Below are positions 15,262 through 22,900 of a stretch of DNA of 46,363 bases, in pieces (the stretch's first letter is position 1; every line of letters begins with the position of its first letter). The notes beneath the pieces are model-generated. The model made no database searches, had not been told where the DNA came from, and was given only the letters and a program-made list of their open reading frames with translations. The DNA is from Methyloligella sp. (GTDB lineage Bacteria > Pseudomonadota > Alphaproteobacteria > Rhizobiales > HXMU1428-3), in NCBI GenBank assembly GCA_021604645.1, contig BQJJ01000017.1, forward strand, positions 1 to 46,363, written 5' to 3'. The translations under genes and the position numbers were made by a program.

Positions 15262-16194
15262 CTATGGATTTTGATTTAACCTTCTTTCATGAAAATCACT
15301 CAAGCTAATAATTGTGTTTTGATTCATGAATTCAATAAGAGGTTCGAAATTAATCGGTAGTTTGTGATTTTTTATTTCCTCATGAAAACCCTCAATATTG
15401 GAAAATCCTTTTTTTAAAATACCATCAAATGAACCAAGCTCTCCTTGATAATCATTTAATCCATTTTTTGGTTTTTCTTGTACGTGACAAGCTGAATCTA
15501 ACCGTGCAAAACAAATTGGTGAGAGCTTAAATTCTGTATGGGTGTTCGCTGTGTAACCTGTCATATAAAAAGTAGACTTTTTTGGTGTTGAATTTGAATT
15601 CAAAATCATCAGATGAGATCTGTCACTGAAATTTCTCAAAAATTGAGAATGAGGCAGATGAGAAATAAAAATTTTATTGTGCCCCATTGCATAATGAATT
15701 CCACCCACCTCTTGTTTTGTTATGTCTGTTCCGTAGAGTTTTTCTCGGCCATAATAATGAAGAGTAAAAGCATAATAATTTTCAAGAGACCCCAGACACA
15801 TAATGACGACTTGTGGAGAGTGGTTATGTGGATTTAATCTTATGCCTAGATACAAGCCCCTCGGAGCTTGATACTCGGTTAGATCTAATGAACTTGCTTT
15901 TTTGATAGACCCTAAAACATTGAACGGATCGGCATATTCAGATTCTGGCTCAGATAGTAATTTCTTAATGCCACCATTTTGATCGACAAATTCAATAATC
16001 GCTTTTATGCGTTTATCTCGGCGTTTTTTACCCGTGCTGCCTTTTACAAAATTTTGCAGATAAACATCCGTGACTTGAACACCAACTAACTGTAAAGCCA
16101 TTTCTTTATAGCTCATAACTTCATTGAGTACTTTTAGAGCCCTTCGATATTGATTGATCTGTGCTTCGCTGATTGTCAAATAATCATAATTCAT
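15262..16194 (-). CDS. Unrecognised 310-residue protein
   Basis: I do not recognise this gene. Residues 25-70 (SYKEMALQLVGVQVTDVYLQ, then a KGSTGKKRRDKR stretch) could be a helix-turn-helix-like segment. The rest is a mixed alpha/beta domain without known motifs, signal or membrane segments. It is opposite to its neighbours, lies on AT-rich DNA between the HTH regulator and the excisionase-like gene, and has no good ribosome site at its ATG. It may be a regulator with a C-terminal sensor, or cargo inserted in the replication block. Confidence 0.55.
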   Translation of the reverse strand: MNYDYLTISEAQINQYRRALKVLNEVMSYKEMALQLVGVQVTDVYLQNFVKGSTGKKRRDKRIKAIIEFVDQNGGIKKLLSEPESEYADPFNVLGSIKKASSLDLTEYQAPRGLYLGIRLNPHNHSPQVVIMCLGSLENYYAFTLHYYGREKLYGTDITKQEVGGIHYAMGHNKIFISHLPHSQFLRNFSDRSHLMILNSNSTPKKSTFYMTGYTANTHTEFKLSPICFARLDSACHVQEKPKNGLNDYQGELGSFDGILKKGFSNIEGFHEEIKNHKLPINFEPLIEFMNQNTIISLSDFHERRLNQNP

Positions 16195-16340
16195 TTGATT
16201 GAACCTGGGTGATTTGTTCTGGCCTATACGCCAAGTAAATTTCAGTAAAAAATTCTTGCCAAACCTTATCGATTTACTTGCTCGATTTATAGCAGTTTTT
16301 CAGACACCCTATTAGCATCACTAACCGTTTAGAGAAAGTC

Positions 16341-16586
16341 ATGCAGATGTCTAATAACCTTCAGAATGTTGATTCGTATTTCAATACCAAAGAAGCAGCT
16401 CAATGCCTCAACCTTTCACCGCGCACTTTAGAACGTATGCGGGTGAGTGGTGGTGGACCGCAGTTTTTTAAAGCCGGGCCTGGCAAGAGGTCCCGTGTGC
16501 TTTATGCCAGATCAGACCTTGTCAAATGGCTGGAAGCGCGTTGCTTCGATAGCACCTCAGAATATGAGACTCTTGGCAAGCTTTAA
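16341..16586 (+). CDS. Excisionase/AlpA-like HTH protein
   Basis: This 81-residue MerR-like HTH_17 protein has FNTKEAAQCLNLSPRTLERM at about residues 14-33, then a wing ending in VLYARSDLVKWLEAR. Such proteins act as recombination directionality factors or as regulators of replication genes. It stands 74 bp before the rolling-circle rep gene, so control of rep or of excision is equally possible. It is far from the integrase but is the only excisionase-like gene in the element. Confidence 0.72.
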   Translation: MQMSNNLQNVDSYFNTKEAAQCLNLSPRTLERMRVSGGGPQFFKAGPGKRSRVLYARSDLVKWLEARCFDSTSEYETLGKL

Positions 16587-16659
16587 GCCATCCAAAAAAT
16601 CGGATCAGGGCCTTTACTTGATACTAATCGAAACATCAGGTCGTTTTGAAAGAAAAACA

Positions 16660-17640
16660 ATGACAGAAAATAACCAACCCCTACATCATATCACACCATC
16701 AGGTAAGCATCGCAATTGGCGCAAGCATCGTTTGCAATCAATTGCTTTGGGGGCAGCCTACAAACGATTAGGGGTTGGTTTCCAGAAAAAATCAGAGCGG
16801 GTTTTTAATTGCACGCGGCGCATAGATTTTGCCAAGCCAGAAGAAGGACAATTGGGTCAAACAGTTATCAATCGTTACGGCTGTAAAGATCGTTTGTGTC
16901 CAGGGTGTCAATCAACCCGTTCTCGTAAAAACTTCATGGAATTAATGGGGCTTTATCAGCATTATAAAAATTCATATCCGGCAGATCGGGCTGCCATGTT
17001 AACACTGACCATGCCAAACGTCTCTATCGCCACCATGAAAGAAGATATCAGTGCGCTTTTAACCGGCTTTCGCAAGCTAACCCGTCGCAAACCATTTGAA
17101 CAAGCTGTGCGGGCCTGGTTTCGGGCTTTGGAAGTTTCTTATAATCAAGAAACCGGTCTTTACCACCCCCATATTCACGCATTGCTTCTGTTTCCACCTC
17201 ACTATTTTGATAAGCAGCATAATTTTTATCTCAATCATCAACAATGGTTGAAGCTCTGGCAGCAAGTCATGCGCCGTCCTGATATTAAGCATCTCGATAT
17301 CCGGATGCTTAAAGCTCACCCCTTATCAAACCCTGAGCAGGGCAAAGAATTAGCTATGGGTAAAGCAATCGCCGAAATTGCCAAATATGCAACCAAACCA
17401 GCAGATATTTTCATACCGAATGGTGGCGGCTACACGGTCGATGAACAGGTCATCTTTGCCTTGGCTTACACACTTAAACATCGGCGACTGATCGCCTTTA
17501 GTAAAGTCTTTCGTGAGTTCCGCCGCGAACTCACACCCTCAACAAAAGAATCCGAGATAGACGAATTAGATGTCTATGTCTGGTTGGAGCAGCCGGACGT
17601 GCAGACGGTTGATTATTTCCTCCATGAATTCTGCACATAA
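16660..17640 (+). CDS. Rep_1-family rolling-circle initiator (possible relaxase)
   Basis: This 326-residue HUH endonuclease is of the pUB110-type Rep_1 family. A zinc-like segment CKDRLCPGCQ (about residues 72-81), the strand MLTLTMPNV, the metal-binding YHPHIHALLLF and the candidate catalytic Tyr in EIAKYATKP occur in the family order. It nicks a double-strand origin and starts single-strand displacement. Rep_1 proteins in some Firmicutes elements serve as relaxases with an FtsK-like coupling protein, and that pairing is also present here (18063-19850). The ATG at 16660 was chosen because the frame upstream overlaps the HTH gene. The ribosome site is weak. Confidence 0.88.
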   Translation: MTENNQPLHHITPSGKHRNWRKHRLQSIALGAAYKRLGVGFQKKSERVFNCTRRIDFAKPEEGQLGQTVINRYGCKDRLCPGCQSTRSRKNFMELMGLYQHYKNSYPADRAAMLTLTMPNVSIATMKEDISALLTGFRKLTRRKPFEQAVRAWFRALEVSYNQETGLYHPHIHALLLFPPHYFDKQHNFYLNHQQWLKLWQQVMRRPDIKHLDIRMLKAHPLSNPEQGKELAMGKAIAEIAKYATKPADIFIPNGGGYTVDEQVIFALAYTLKHRRLIAFSKVFREFRRELTPSTKESEIDELDVYVWLEQPDVQTVDYFLHEFCT

Positions 17641-17669
17641 TAACTCAACTCTCAATTAAGGAGAAACAC

Positions 17670-17933
17670 ATGCCGCTTATGTTTCAAGGAAAGATTAAAG
17701 GGATCAAACCTAAACAGTTCGACAATGTTAAAACTCATATATTGCAATTCATTGAAGACAAGCCTGATGGGTCGTTTGATACGATTCAAATAAAGGTATC
17801 AAGTGACGTGCCAATGACTGAGTTCAAAAAAGAACAAACTGTGTCTGTGCCGGTACTCTTGGCCAGTATGGATAATCAGATCTATTACCGGATTGATGCA
17901 GAAGTTTACAAACAACAGCTTGCTCGACGGTAA
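17670..17933 (+). CDS. Small protein, candidate ssDNA-binding (OB-fold)
   Basis: This 87-residue beta-rich protein directly follows rep, with TTAAGGAG before the ATG. Its size, the alternating hydrophobic strands and the position after a rolling-circle initiator suggest a gene-V-like single-strand binding protein that coats displaced DNA. There is no diagnostic motif, so the call is contextual. Confidence 0.5.
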   Translation: MPLMFQGKIKGIKPKQFDNVKTHILQFIEDKPDGSFDTIQIKVSSDVPMTEFKKEQTVSVPVLLASMDNQIYYRIDAEVYKQQLARR

Positions 17934-18062
17934 ACAGATCAGTCATGCAGAGATCAGCTTTACCGGAAAAGATGCATCAAACATTGATCACTGCCACCAA
18001 TAAATAAGTTGGACAGGCTTATGCGCAAAGTCTGTACAGCACCTAAATTCCGGAGATTAAAA

Positions 18063-19850
18063 ATGAAATTTGAATCAAGATTGGACAGAGCCTATCAAAA
18101 CAGGGTCGGCTTGATCATTCTTACAACGATGAGAGCGCAGGCCTGGTTAACACAGAGCTTTATTCTGGCTGTTCTGAGTTTCGAGCTGCATGGTTCACAT
18201 GGTTGGGCTGTCGTTGTCTTTTTTATCAGCCTGTTTTGCTTATTTGGGCACAATTATCCCTATTGGGAACTTTTTCTAGGTCCCATACTGTATAAGAGAG
18301 GTTATTCTGCAACCCCACTAAAGCTTGCTCTTATTAAAACCTTCTTCCCAATTGTTCTGATTTACACTTTGCCTGAGTGTAAAAAGTTACTCTACCGCCA
18401 CTATAATATCGGCCAGCAATGGATGAACAGTTCCAAAAAACTTACCCTATTAGAACAGACAGAGACACTTGCTCAAGAAAATGAGCAAAAAAGAGATCGC
18501 TTAATTAAAATTATCGATTGGGGAATGAAACGCTACCAAAATCAAAGCATCCGTAAGTTTGCTAATGCTATGAGAGCGATTGGCCAACATATAGATGCGC
18601 TTGAGCCTCATTATGAATGGGGTGCAAGTGAAGAAACTCTATGCAATTTGTTTGAGCGCTATAATTATGGTCTTCCAAGTCATAAGGAACTGATTGAAGA
18701 CAGGTATCGCAATAAAATAGCTCCAAGCTATGATGGTAAAAACCTACCTGAAATTTCACCACAACAATCAACCCGAGAAGGCAAGCTCTTATATCTTGCT
18801 GTGCTCATCAGGGCTGAAAAAGATAAACATTATAATCGGCTGGATTTTAAAAGATCTGATTTTAATAAGGGCCGTTATGTTTACACGTCTGATCGTAGTG
18901 CTATTGATATGGTGTATTGGAATAGACACTTGCCTGCTATCAATGCTTACCTTGGCGGTGAATGGATGATAGAGCCGATAGATGGCACCTCACTCACGCT
19001 GTTTCAACTGCAAGAGTTACCACCGGTCATTCCGTTTCAGCCAGAGTTTTTACAAGATGGTAAAATCTTCTATGGCTTTAATGTCAGAACAGGGGAGCGT
19101 TATTATAATGATCTTGATAAATTCCCACACCATCTTATCGTCGGGCAATCGGGCTCTGGTAAATCAGTGTTTTTAAACCAAGTGATGGCATCTGTCATTC
19201 ACAACATGGATTATTTTGAAAAGATTGTCCTGATTGATTTAAAAGGCGGTGTAGAACTTGCGAAATATGAAGGGCTGCATTCTAAAATTCATTTGGTTGA
19301 TGATTATGATGATCTCTTGGGGAATATCGAAAAAATCTATGCGCAATTGAAAGAACGCCTTAAACTTATGAAACAAAAAGGTCATACCATTTATGATGGC
19401 CCGCATTTGTGTATGATCGTTGATGAATATGCTCAAATCCAACAGTTTGAACCAATCACAAAACAAGAGAAAGAAGCTTATAAGCTTTTACTCTCCTATT
19501 TAAATCGCATTTCAATGTTGGGGCGTGCTGCTCGTGTGACCATTTGGGCGCAACTTCAAAAAGCAACCGTGGATAATATCAGTGCCAGTTTCAGAAATAA
19601 TCTCCAGACTAAAATTTGTTTCAAAGTCCATTCTAACTCAGATGCAGCAATTGTATTTGGTAACGCTGCTGATTTGCCAGGCATAGCTTCATTAAGTGGG
19701 TTCAAGAATATGCCGAAGGGTCGTTTTGTCTTAAGTGATGATGTCACAGGTGAAGATGTGTATATGCAAGCAGCGATGTTAGATGACGGGTTTCCGCTGG
19801 CCCGTCTGCTTCAGACGGCTGGCGATGCGCGAGTGGTAAGTGAGGAATAA
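18063..19850 (+). CDS. FtsK/TcpA-like DNA translocase
   Basis: This 595-residue membrane ATPase has two N-terminal transmembrane helices at about residues 32-75, then a linker and an FtsK/SpoIIIE motor domain. The motor shows Walker A GQSGSGKS, the FtsK-type segment LIDLKGGVELAKY, and Walker B LCMIVDEYAQ. It lacks a gamma domain and is shorter than chromosomal FtsK, so a TcpA/TraB-type coupling or conjugation motor is more likely. The start at 18063 follows CGGAGA. A TTG at 18009 would add 18 residues. With the Rep_1 gene it forms a second initiator-motor pair, unrelated to the MobA/VirD4 pair. Confidence 0.85.
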   Translation: MKFESRLDRAYQNRVGLIILTTMRAQAWLTQSFILAVLSFELHGSHGWAVVVFFISLFCLFGHNYPYWELFLGPILYKRGYSATPLKLALIKTFFPIVLIYTLPECKKLLYRHYNIGQQWMNSSKKLTLLEQTETLAQENEQKRDRLIKIIDWGMKRYQNQSIRKFANAMRAIGQHIDALEPHYEWGASEETLCNLFERYNYGLPSHKELIEDRYRNKIAPSYDGKNLPEISPQQSTREGKLLYLAVLIRAEKDKHYNRLDFKRSDFNKGRYVYTSDRSAIDMVYWNRHLPAINAYLGGEWMIEPIDGTSLTLFQLQELPPVIPFQPEFLQDGKIFYGFNVRTGERYYNDLDKFPHHLIVGQSGSGKSVFLNQVMASVIHNMDYFEKIVLIDLKGGVELAKYEGLHSKIHLVDDYDDLLGNIEKIYAQLKERLKLMKQKGHTIYDGPHLCMIVDEYAQIQQFEPITKQEKEAYKLLLSYLNRISMLGRAARVTIWAQLQKATVDNISASFRNNLQTKICFKVHSNSDAAIVFGNAADLPGIASLSGFKNMPKGRFVLSDDVTGEDVYMQAAMLDDGFPLARLLQTAGDARVVSEE

Positions 19851-19949
19851 GTCGATGCGCGAGTGCGTGAGGCCGAGTGAGCGGAGCGAAAGAGGGTGAT
19901 CAAACGAGAGAGGAGGGCTTGTGACAAGCGTCCGCGAGTGCATCGCCAG
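19803..19949. repeat. Palindromic region spanning the ftsK-like stop
   Basis: Near the 3' end of the motor gene CCGTCTG-CTT-CAGACGG (about 19803-19819) is followed by a 10-bp inverted repeat, CTGGCGATGC at 19819-19828 and GCATCGCCAG at 19940-19949. GATGCGCGAGTG occurs twice between. The DNA here is GC-rich and unlike the rest. It may be a replication or transfer structure or a palindromic repeat. The 180 bp that follow hold no gene I would defend. Confidence 0.5.
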
Positions 19950-20133
19950 AGGATCGATAGATCGCCAGCGGAAGCGCGGCGGATGGCAGATCTCTCAAAT
20001 GAAACAATACAGCCTTGAGCTCAGTGGGAAAGAGATAAGGGAGTGAGACGAATTTATGACCACAATTAAAGTCAGCAACACACAGCAAAGAGGCCAGGGT
20101 TTTATTACTCTGGCCATTCTTATTTGATTTCAT

Positions 20134-20274
20134 TTAAAACCAACCGCGTCGGGCTCTTTTCTTAGCGCGGCGTTGTTTTAACCAAGTGGCGTAAAATCTG
20201 CGCAACTTGGCAAACAGGTGCATCGACACATAAAGAATAAAAGCTGATTTCCAAAGTAGTAGTTCAAATTCCAT
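20134..20274 (-). CDS. 46-residue basic membrane peptide
   Basis: A short frame begins MEFELLLWKSAFILYVSMHL and ends with the very basic KQRRAKKRARRGWF. It has one hydrophobic segment (about residues 5-22) followed by Arg/Lys-rich residues, the layout of a small inner-membrane protein with a cytoplasmic basic tail. AAGGAGAAATAATT precedes the ATG and matches the sites of ardA and the small gene at 17670. A very large hairpin (20316-20511) lies directly upstream on the same strand. Function unknown. It could be a toxin-like peptide or a transfer accessory. Confidence 0.65.
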   Translation of the reverse strand: MEFELLLWKSAFILYVSMHLFAKLRRFYATWLKQRRAKKRARRGWF

Positions 20275-20315
20275 AATTATTTCTCCTTGTTGTTGATAGG
20301 AGTAGTATGGCGGAG

Positions 20316-20428
20316 ATCTCTAGCCTTTTCACAGCCGAGGGGCTCCCGTCTGCAAGCGGAATATATAATAATACCCGAAGGGTTCTATATCCGCTGAAGA
20401 TGGGAAACGGCTTGAAAAGGCTAGAGAT
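20316..20428. repeat. 113-bp extended hairpin upstream of the 46-residue peptide
   Basis: A perfect 16-bp stem (20316-20331 with 20413-20428) continues through AGCCG/CGGCT, TCCCGTCT/AGATGGGA (one G-T wobble), AGCGG/CCGCT and ACCC/GGGT to a three-base loop. Almost the whole length pairs. It is a candidate single-strand origin, single-strand promoter or structured RNA of the rolling-circle block. Confidence 0.8.
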
Positions 20429-20439
20429 GTAATAGAATG

Positions 20440-20511
20440 CCCCATGAGAGCCTGGACTAGGGAGCAGCCCCTAATTAGCTAGAGACCGCTGGCCAGGCAT
20501 CTCTCATGGGG
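20440..20511. repeat. Second extended hairpin, adjacent
   Basis: CCCCATGAGAG (20440-20450) pairs perfectly with CTCTCATGGGG (20501-20511), and inside it GCCTGG pairs with CCAGGC. It lies 11 bp from the first hairpin and just after the ardA stop on the minus strand. It may also terminate ardA transcription. Confidence 0.75.
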
Positions 20512-20536
20512 GAATAAATAACTTAAAAACACTTGT

Positions 20537-21043
20537 CTAAGGACAAGTGTAGATAAAGTATTTTCCAGCAATGGTAACTTCTGAATGGTCCATTGAAAGG
20601 TCGTAAGCCATGGCATCATAGTCGATGTAGTTAGCAAGTGATGATGGAATATCACCGTAATAGCCTTCATCGACAAACTGTTCAGCGAGTTCTCTTAAAG
20701 TATCACAATGGTAGATGATGACTTCAAAGTCATCGGGTTTGACTGTTTGAGGATCAAAGTCGTACCCGACTTCACCAACGGCAATGATGAAGCATTGTTT
20801 CTCATGGAGTTCCCAATCTTCAGTAGCTTTAAAAAAGCTCTCTAGAGAGCATTGAGATAAGCCCCAGGCATGTGCCAGTGCGACATCAATACTTTCGCCT
20901 TCTATAAACTGAATTTCATATTCTTCAACGGGCTGATTGTAATCATTTCGGTTGGCTTTGGCTTGTTTGAGATAGTCCTCTGCATTGTCGAAATAAAAGC
21001 CCGATGCTGAAATGTCGTAAGGTTGAGCGAATAGGGTTGTCAT
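20537..21043 (-). CDS. ardA: ArdA-type antirestriction protein (DNA mimic)
   Basis: This 168-residue, strongly acidic protein blocks type I restriction enzymes by mimicking B-DNA. Family marks are the LAEQFVDEGYYGDIP segment with SLANYIDYDAMAYDLSMD next to it, which is the conserved ArdA C-terminal region, and the many Asp/Glu residues. The start at 21043 follows AAAGGAGAAACAATC. The gene protects the element when it enters a new cell as unmodified DNA. A large cloverleaf-like inverted repeat lies directly upstream (21083-21195), in the position where some plasmids carry single-strand promoters for early ardA expression. Confidence 0.9.
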   Translation of the reverse strand: MTTLFAQPYDISASGFYFDNAEDYLKQAKANRNDYNQPVEEYEIQFIEGESIDVALAHAWGLSQCSLESFFKATEDWELHEKQCFIIAVGEVGYDFDPQTVKPDDFEVIIYHCDTLRELAEQFVDEGYYGDIPSSLANYIDYDAMAYDLSMDHSEVTIAGKYFIYTCP

Positions 21044-21082
21044 GATTGTTTCTCCTTTTGTTTTCAAGACAGCGGAGAGACA

Positions 21083-21195
21083 AGCCGGGTGCTGAGCGCC
21101 AAGGGTCACTGACAGCTTTGCTGGAAGGAAACGGCCAACACGGGCTTCTTTAAAGCTGGTGCGGGCAGGCCGTTGACCCTGCGCTCCAACCGGCT
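21083..21195 (-). promoter_or_regulatory. Large inverted repeat before ardA (candidate single-strand promoter)
   Basis: Paired blocks run AGCCGG/CCGGCT (21083/21190), GAGCGC/GCGCTC (21094/21181), AGGGTCA/TGACCCT (21102/21174) and ACGGCC/GGCCGT (21131/21168), with an inner CAGC-TTT-GCTG side hairpin. It lies 40 bp upstream of ardA. Frpo/ssi-type promoters of conjugative plasmids have this appearance and position. That function is inference. Confidence 0.55.
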
Positions 21196-21552
21196 AGACA
21201 GCAGCACCTTGAATAAACAAAAGGAGAAATAATCTGATAACAATGCTCGGGACTGATCGGAATTCATCTGACAAAATGAGACAACAGTGGTCTCATGGCC
21301 TTCAAGCACATTAGAAATTGCTTAAATTAGTTAGGTGAGAATTTATCGGTTTTAAAAGAAGGCAATTAAATGATTAGCGCCTTCAAGTGCTCAAGAACGG
21401 CTTCTAGGCTTAATGTTTTCATAACATCTGATTACAACAAATGCTTAACAGAATTAGATGCTTTTTTCTGACATGTGGACTTGCCGTTCAAGTCTCTTCT
21501 TCAGTAACTCCCCCAATATCTGTATTGTTTTTGCCGCTCCCTTTTCAAGCAA

Positions 21553-21704
21553 CAGCTCCAAGCTGCCTTTCGCTTTGCAATGGTGCGTAACGTGCTTCCC
21601 GTCTGGATGCAATGAGCTTCCGCACCAAGTGACCGAGAAGCTATGCATCCAGCCGCTCAGCACGTTCTCTCCCGCACCATCGAAAGGCAGCTGTAACTGA
21701 GCTG
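21553..21704 (+). promoter_or_regulatory. 150-bp extended hairpin before ardC (candidate single-strand promoter)
   Basis: Paired blocks are CAGCTC/GAGCTG (21553/21699), AGCTGCCTTTCG/CGAAAGGCAGCT (21561/21681, 12 bp), ATGGTGCG/CGCACCAT (21580/21673), ACGTGCT/AGCACGT (21590/21659), CTGGATGCA/TGCATCCAG (21603/21644) and AGCTTC/GAAGCT (21615/21637). All nest in order. It ends 28 bp before the ardC start. The rest of 21310-21552 shows nothing I can name. Confidence 0.65.
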
Positions 21705-21731
21705 TCTCAATTTTTGAAAAGGAGAGCTCTT

Positions 21732-22616
21732 ATGAAAAAAAGCAAAACAGATATTTATCAGGCCGTGACTGATCAGATTATCAGTTCACTTGAGCAAGGC
21801 ACAGGTGAGCCGCAAATGCCCTGGCAACGCATCGGGTTTAAAACAGGATTACCAACCAATGCTTCCACCCAAAATGAATATCAAGGCATTAACATACTTT
21901 CATTATGGGCTTCAGCAATGACACAACAATTTGAACAAGGGCTTTGGGCCACTTATCGCCAATGGCAAGCCATTGATTGCCAGGTTAAACAAGGTTCTAA
22001 AGCCAGCTTGGTTATTTTCTATAAGGAATATGAAGCTGACCCAAGTACTGTGAATGAAAATGCAGGAGATGATGGCAAGCGCCGTGTGGCAAAAGCCAGC
22101 TATGTCTTTAATGTTGCTCAGGTTGAAGGTTATAGCCAAGAACAGATTATTGAACCACAACCTCCAATGGATCGTATTTTAAAGGCTGATCAATTTATTC
22201 AATTTTCTTCTGCCACCATTCAACATGGTGGTGATCTTGCCTTTTACCAACCAGCCACCGATCATATTCAAATGCCAGATGAACATCTTTTTATTGGTTC
22301 TGAAACTTTCAATCGTCAGGAAGCTTATTATGCTGTGTTGCTTCATGAACTTACCCATTGGACTGGACATAAATCACGCCTGAACCGTTCATTCAGTGAT
22401 CGCTTTGGTAGTGAAGCATATGCAATAGAAGAACTGGTTGCAGAACTTGGGTCTGCTTTTCTCTGTGCCGATCTAAATATTACACCAGAGACCCGGCCAG
22501 ATCATGCTAAATATATTCAATCATGGCTTAAAGTGATGAAGGCGGATAATCGTGCCGTTTTTGCTGCTGCTTCTAAAGCACAAGAAGCTGTGCGTTTTTT
22601 AAAACAGTTGAAATAG
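21732..22616 (+). CDS. ardC: ArdC-type antirestriction protein (ssDNA-binding, zincin domain)
   Basis: This 294-residue protein has the ArdC N-terminal domain (DIYQAVTDQIISSLEQG, then MPWQRIG and NEYQGINILSLW), known to bind single-stranded DNA. Its C-terminal metallopeptidase-like domain has HELTHWTGH (about residues 210-218) and a downstream acidic EELVAELGSAF helix. ArdC proteins protect incoming DNA against restriction. I use the ATG at 21732, because AAAGGAGAG lies just before it. A TTG at 21714 would overlap that site. It is the last gene of the second transfer block. Confidence 0.9.
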   Translation: MKKSKTDIYQAVTDQIISSLEQGTGEPQMPWQRIGFKTGLPTNASTQNEYQGINILSLWASAMTQQFEQGLWATYRQWQAIDCQVKQGSKASLVIFYKEYEADPSTVNENAGDDGKRRVAKASYVFNVAQVEGYSQEQIIEPQPPMDRILKADQFIQFSSATIQHGGDLAFYQPATDHIQMPDEHLFIGSETFNRQEAYYAVLLHELTHWTGHKSRLNRSFSDRFGSEAYAIEELVAELGSAFLCADLNITPETRPDHAKYIQSWLKVMKADNRAVFAAASKAQEAVRFLKQLK

Positions 22617-22626
22617 ACGTATAAAG

Positions 22627-22645
22627 AGACGGTGGAAATCCGTCT
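22627..22645 (+). terminator. Weak hairpin after ardC
   Basis: AGACGG-N7-CCGTCT lies 10 bp after the ardC stop. It lacks a T run, so termination here is only possible. The following 250 bp up to the convergent ATPase gene hold nothing I can identify. Confidence 0.35.
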
Positions 22646-22900
22646 TCTAGTTTGAAATAACTTAGTGGAATCGCTTTAAAATGAAATCAAGTATTTAGCT
22701 GTTGTATAAACTTGTCGCAAAAAGGCAAGATTCGTCTATTCTTGGTACGATAACGACTATCGTAAAATAAGAAATTATGGTCACTTCATAAACCATAGTA
22801 AAATTTGTTTATTGTCACAAAAATTAGAAATCTAACTCTAAGTCCTAGACAAGTAATACCCATTATTTACCTTCTGATTTAATTCAGTTTCCAGTGAATA

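Noticed and set aside
20056-20127. A 23-codon plus-strand frame after the ftsK-like gene, preceded by GGGAG
   Set aside because: The spacing to the start is too long and the frame ends in a palindromic GGCCAG/CTGGCC segment. Not enough support.
20316-20511. Hairpins as a retron msr-msd RNA
   Set aside because: No reverse transcriptase gene is present anywhere in the window.
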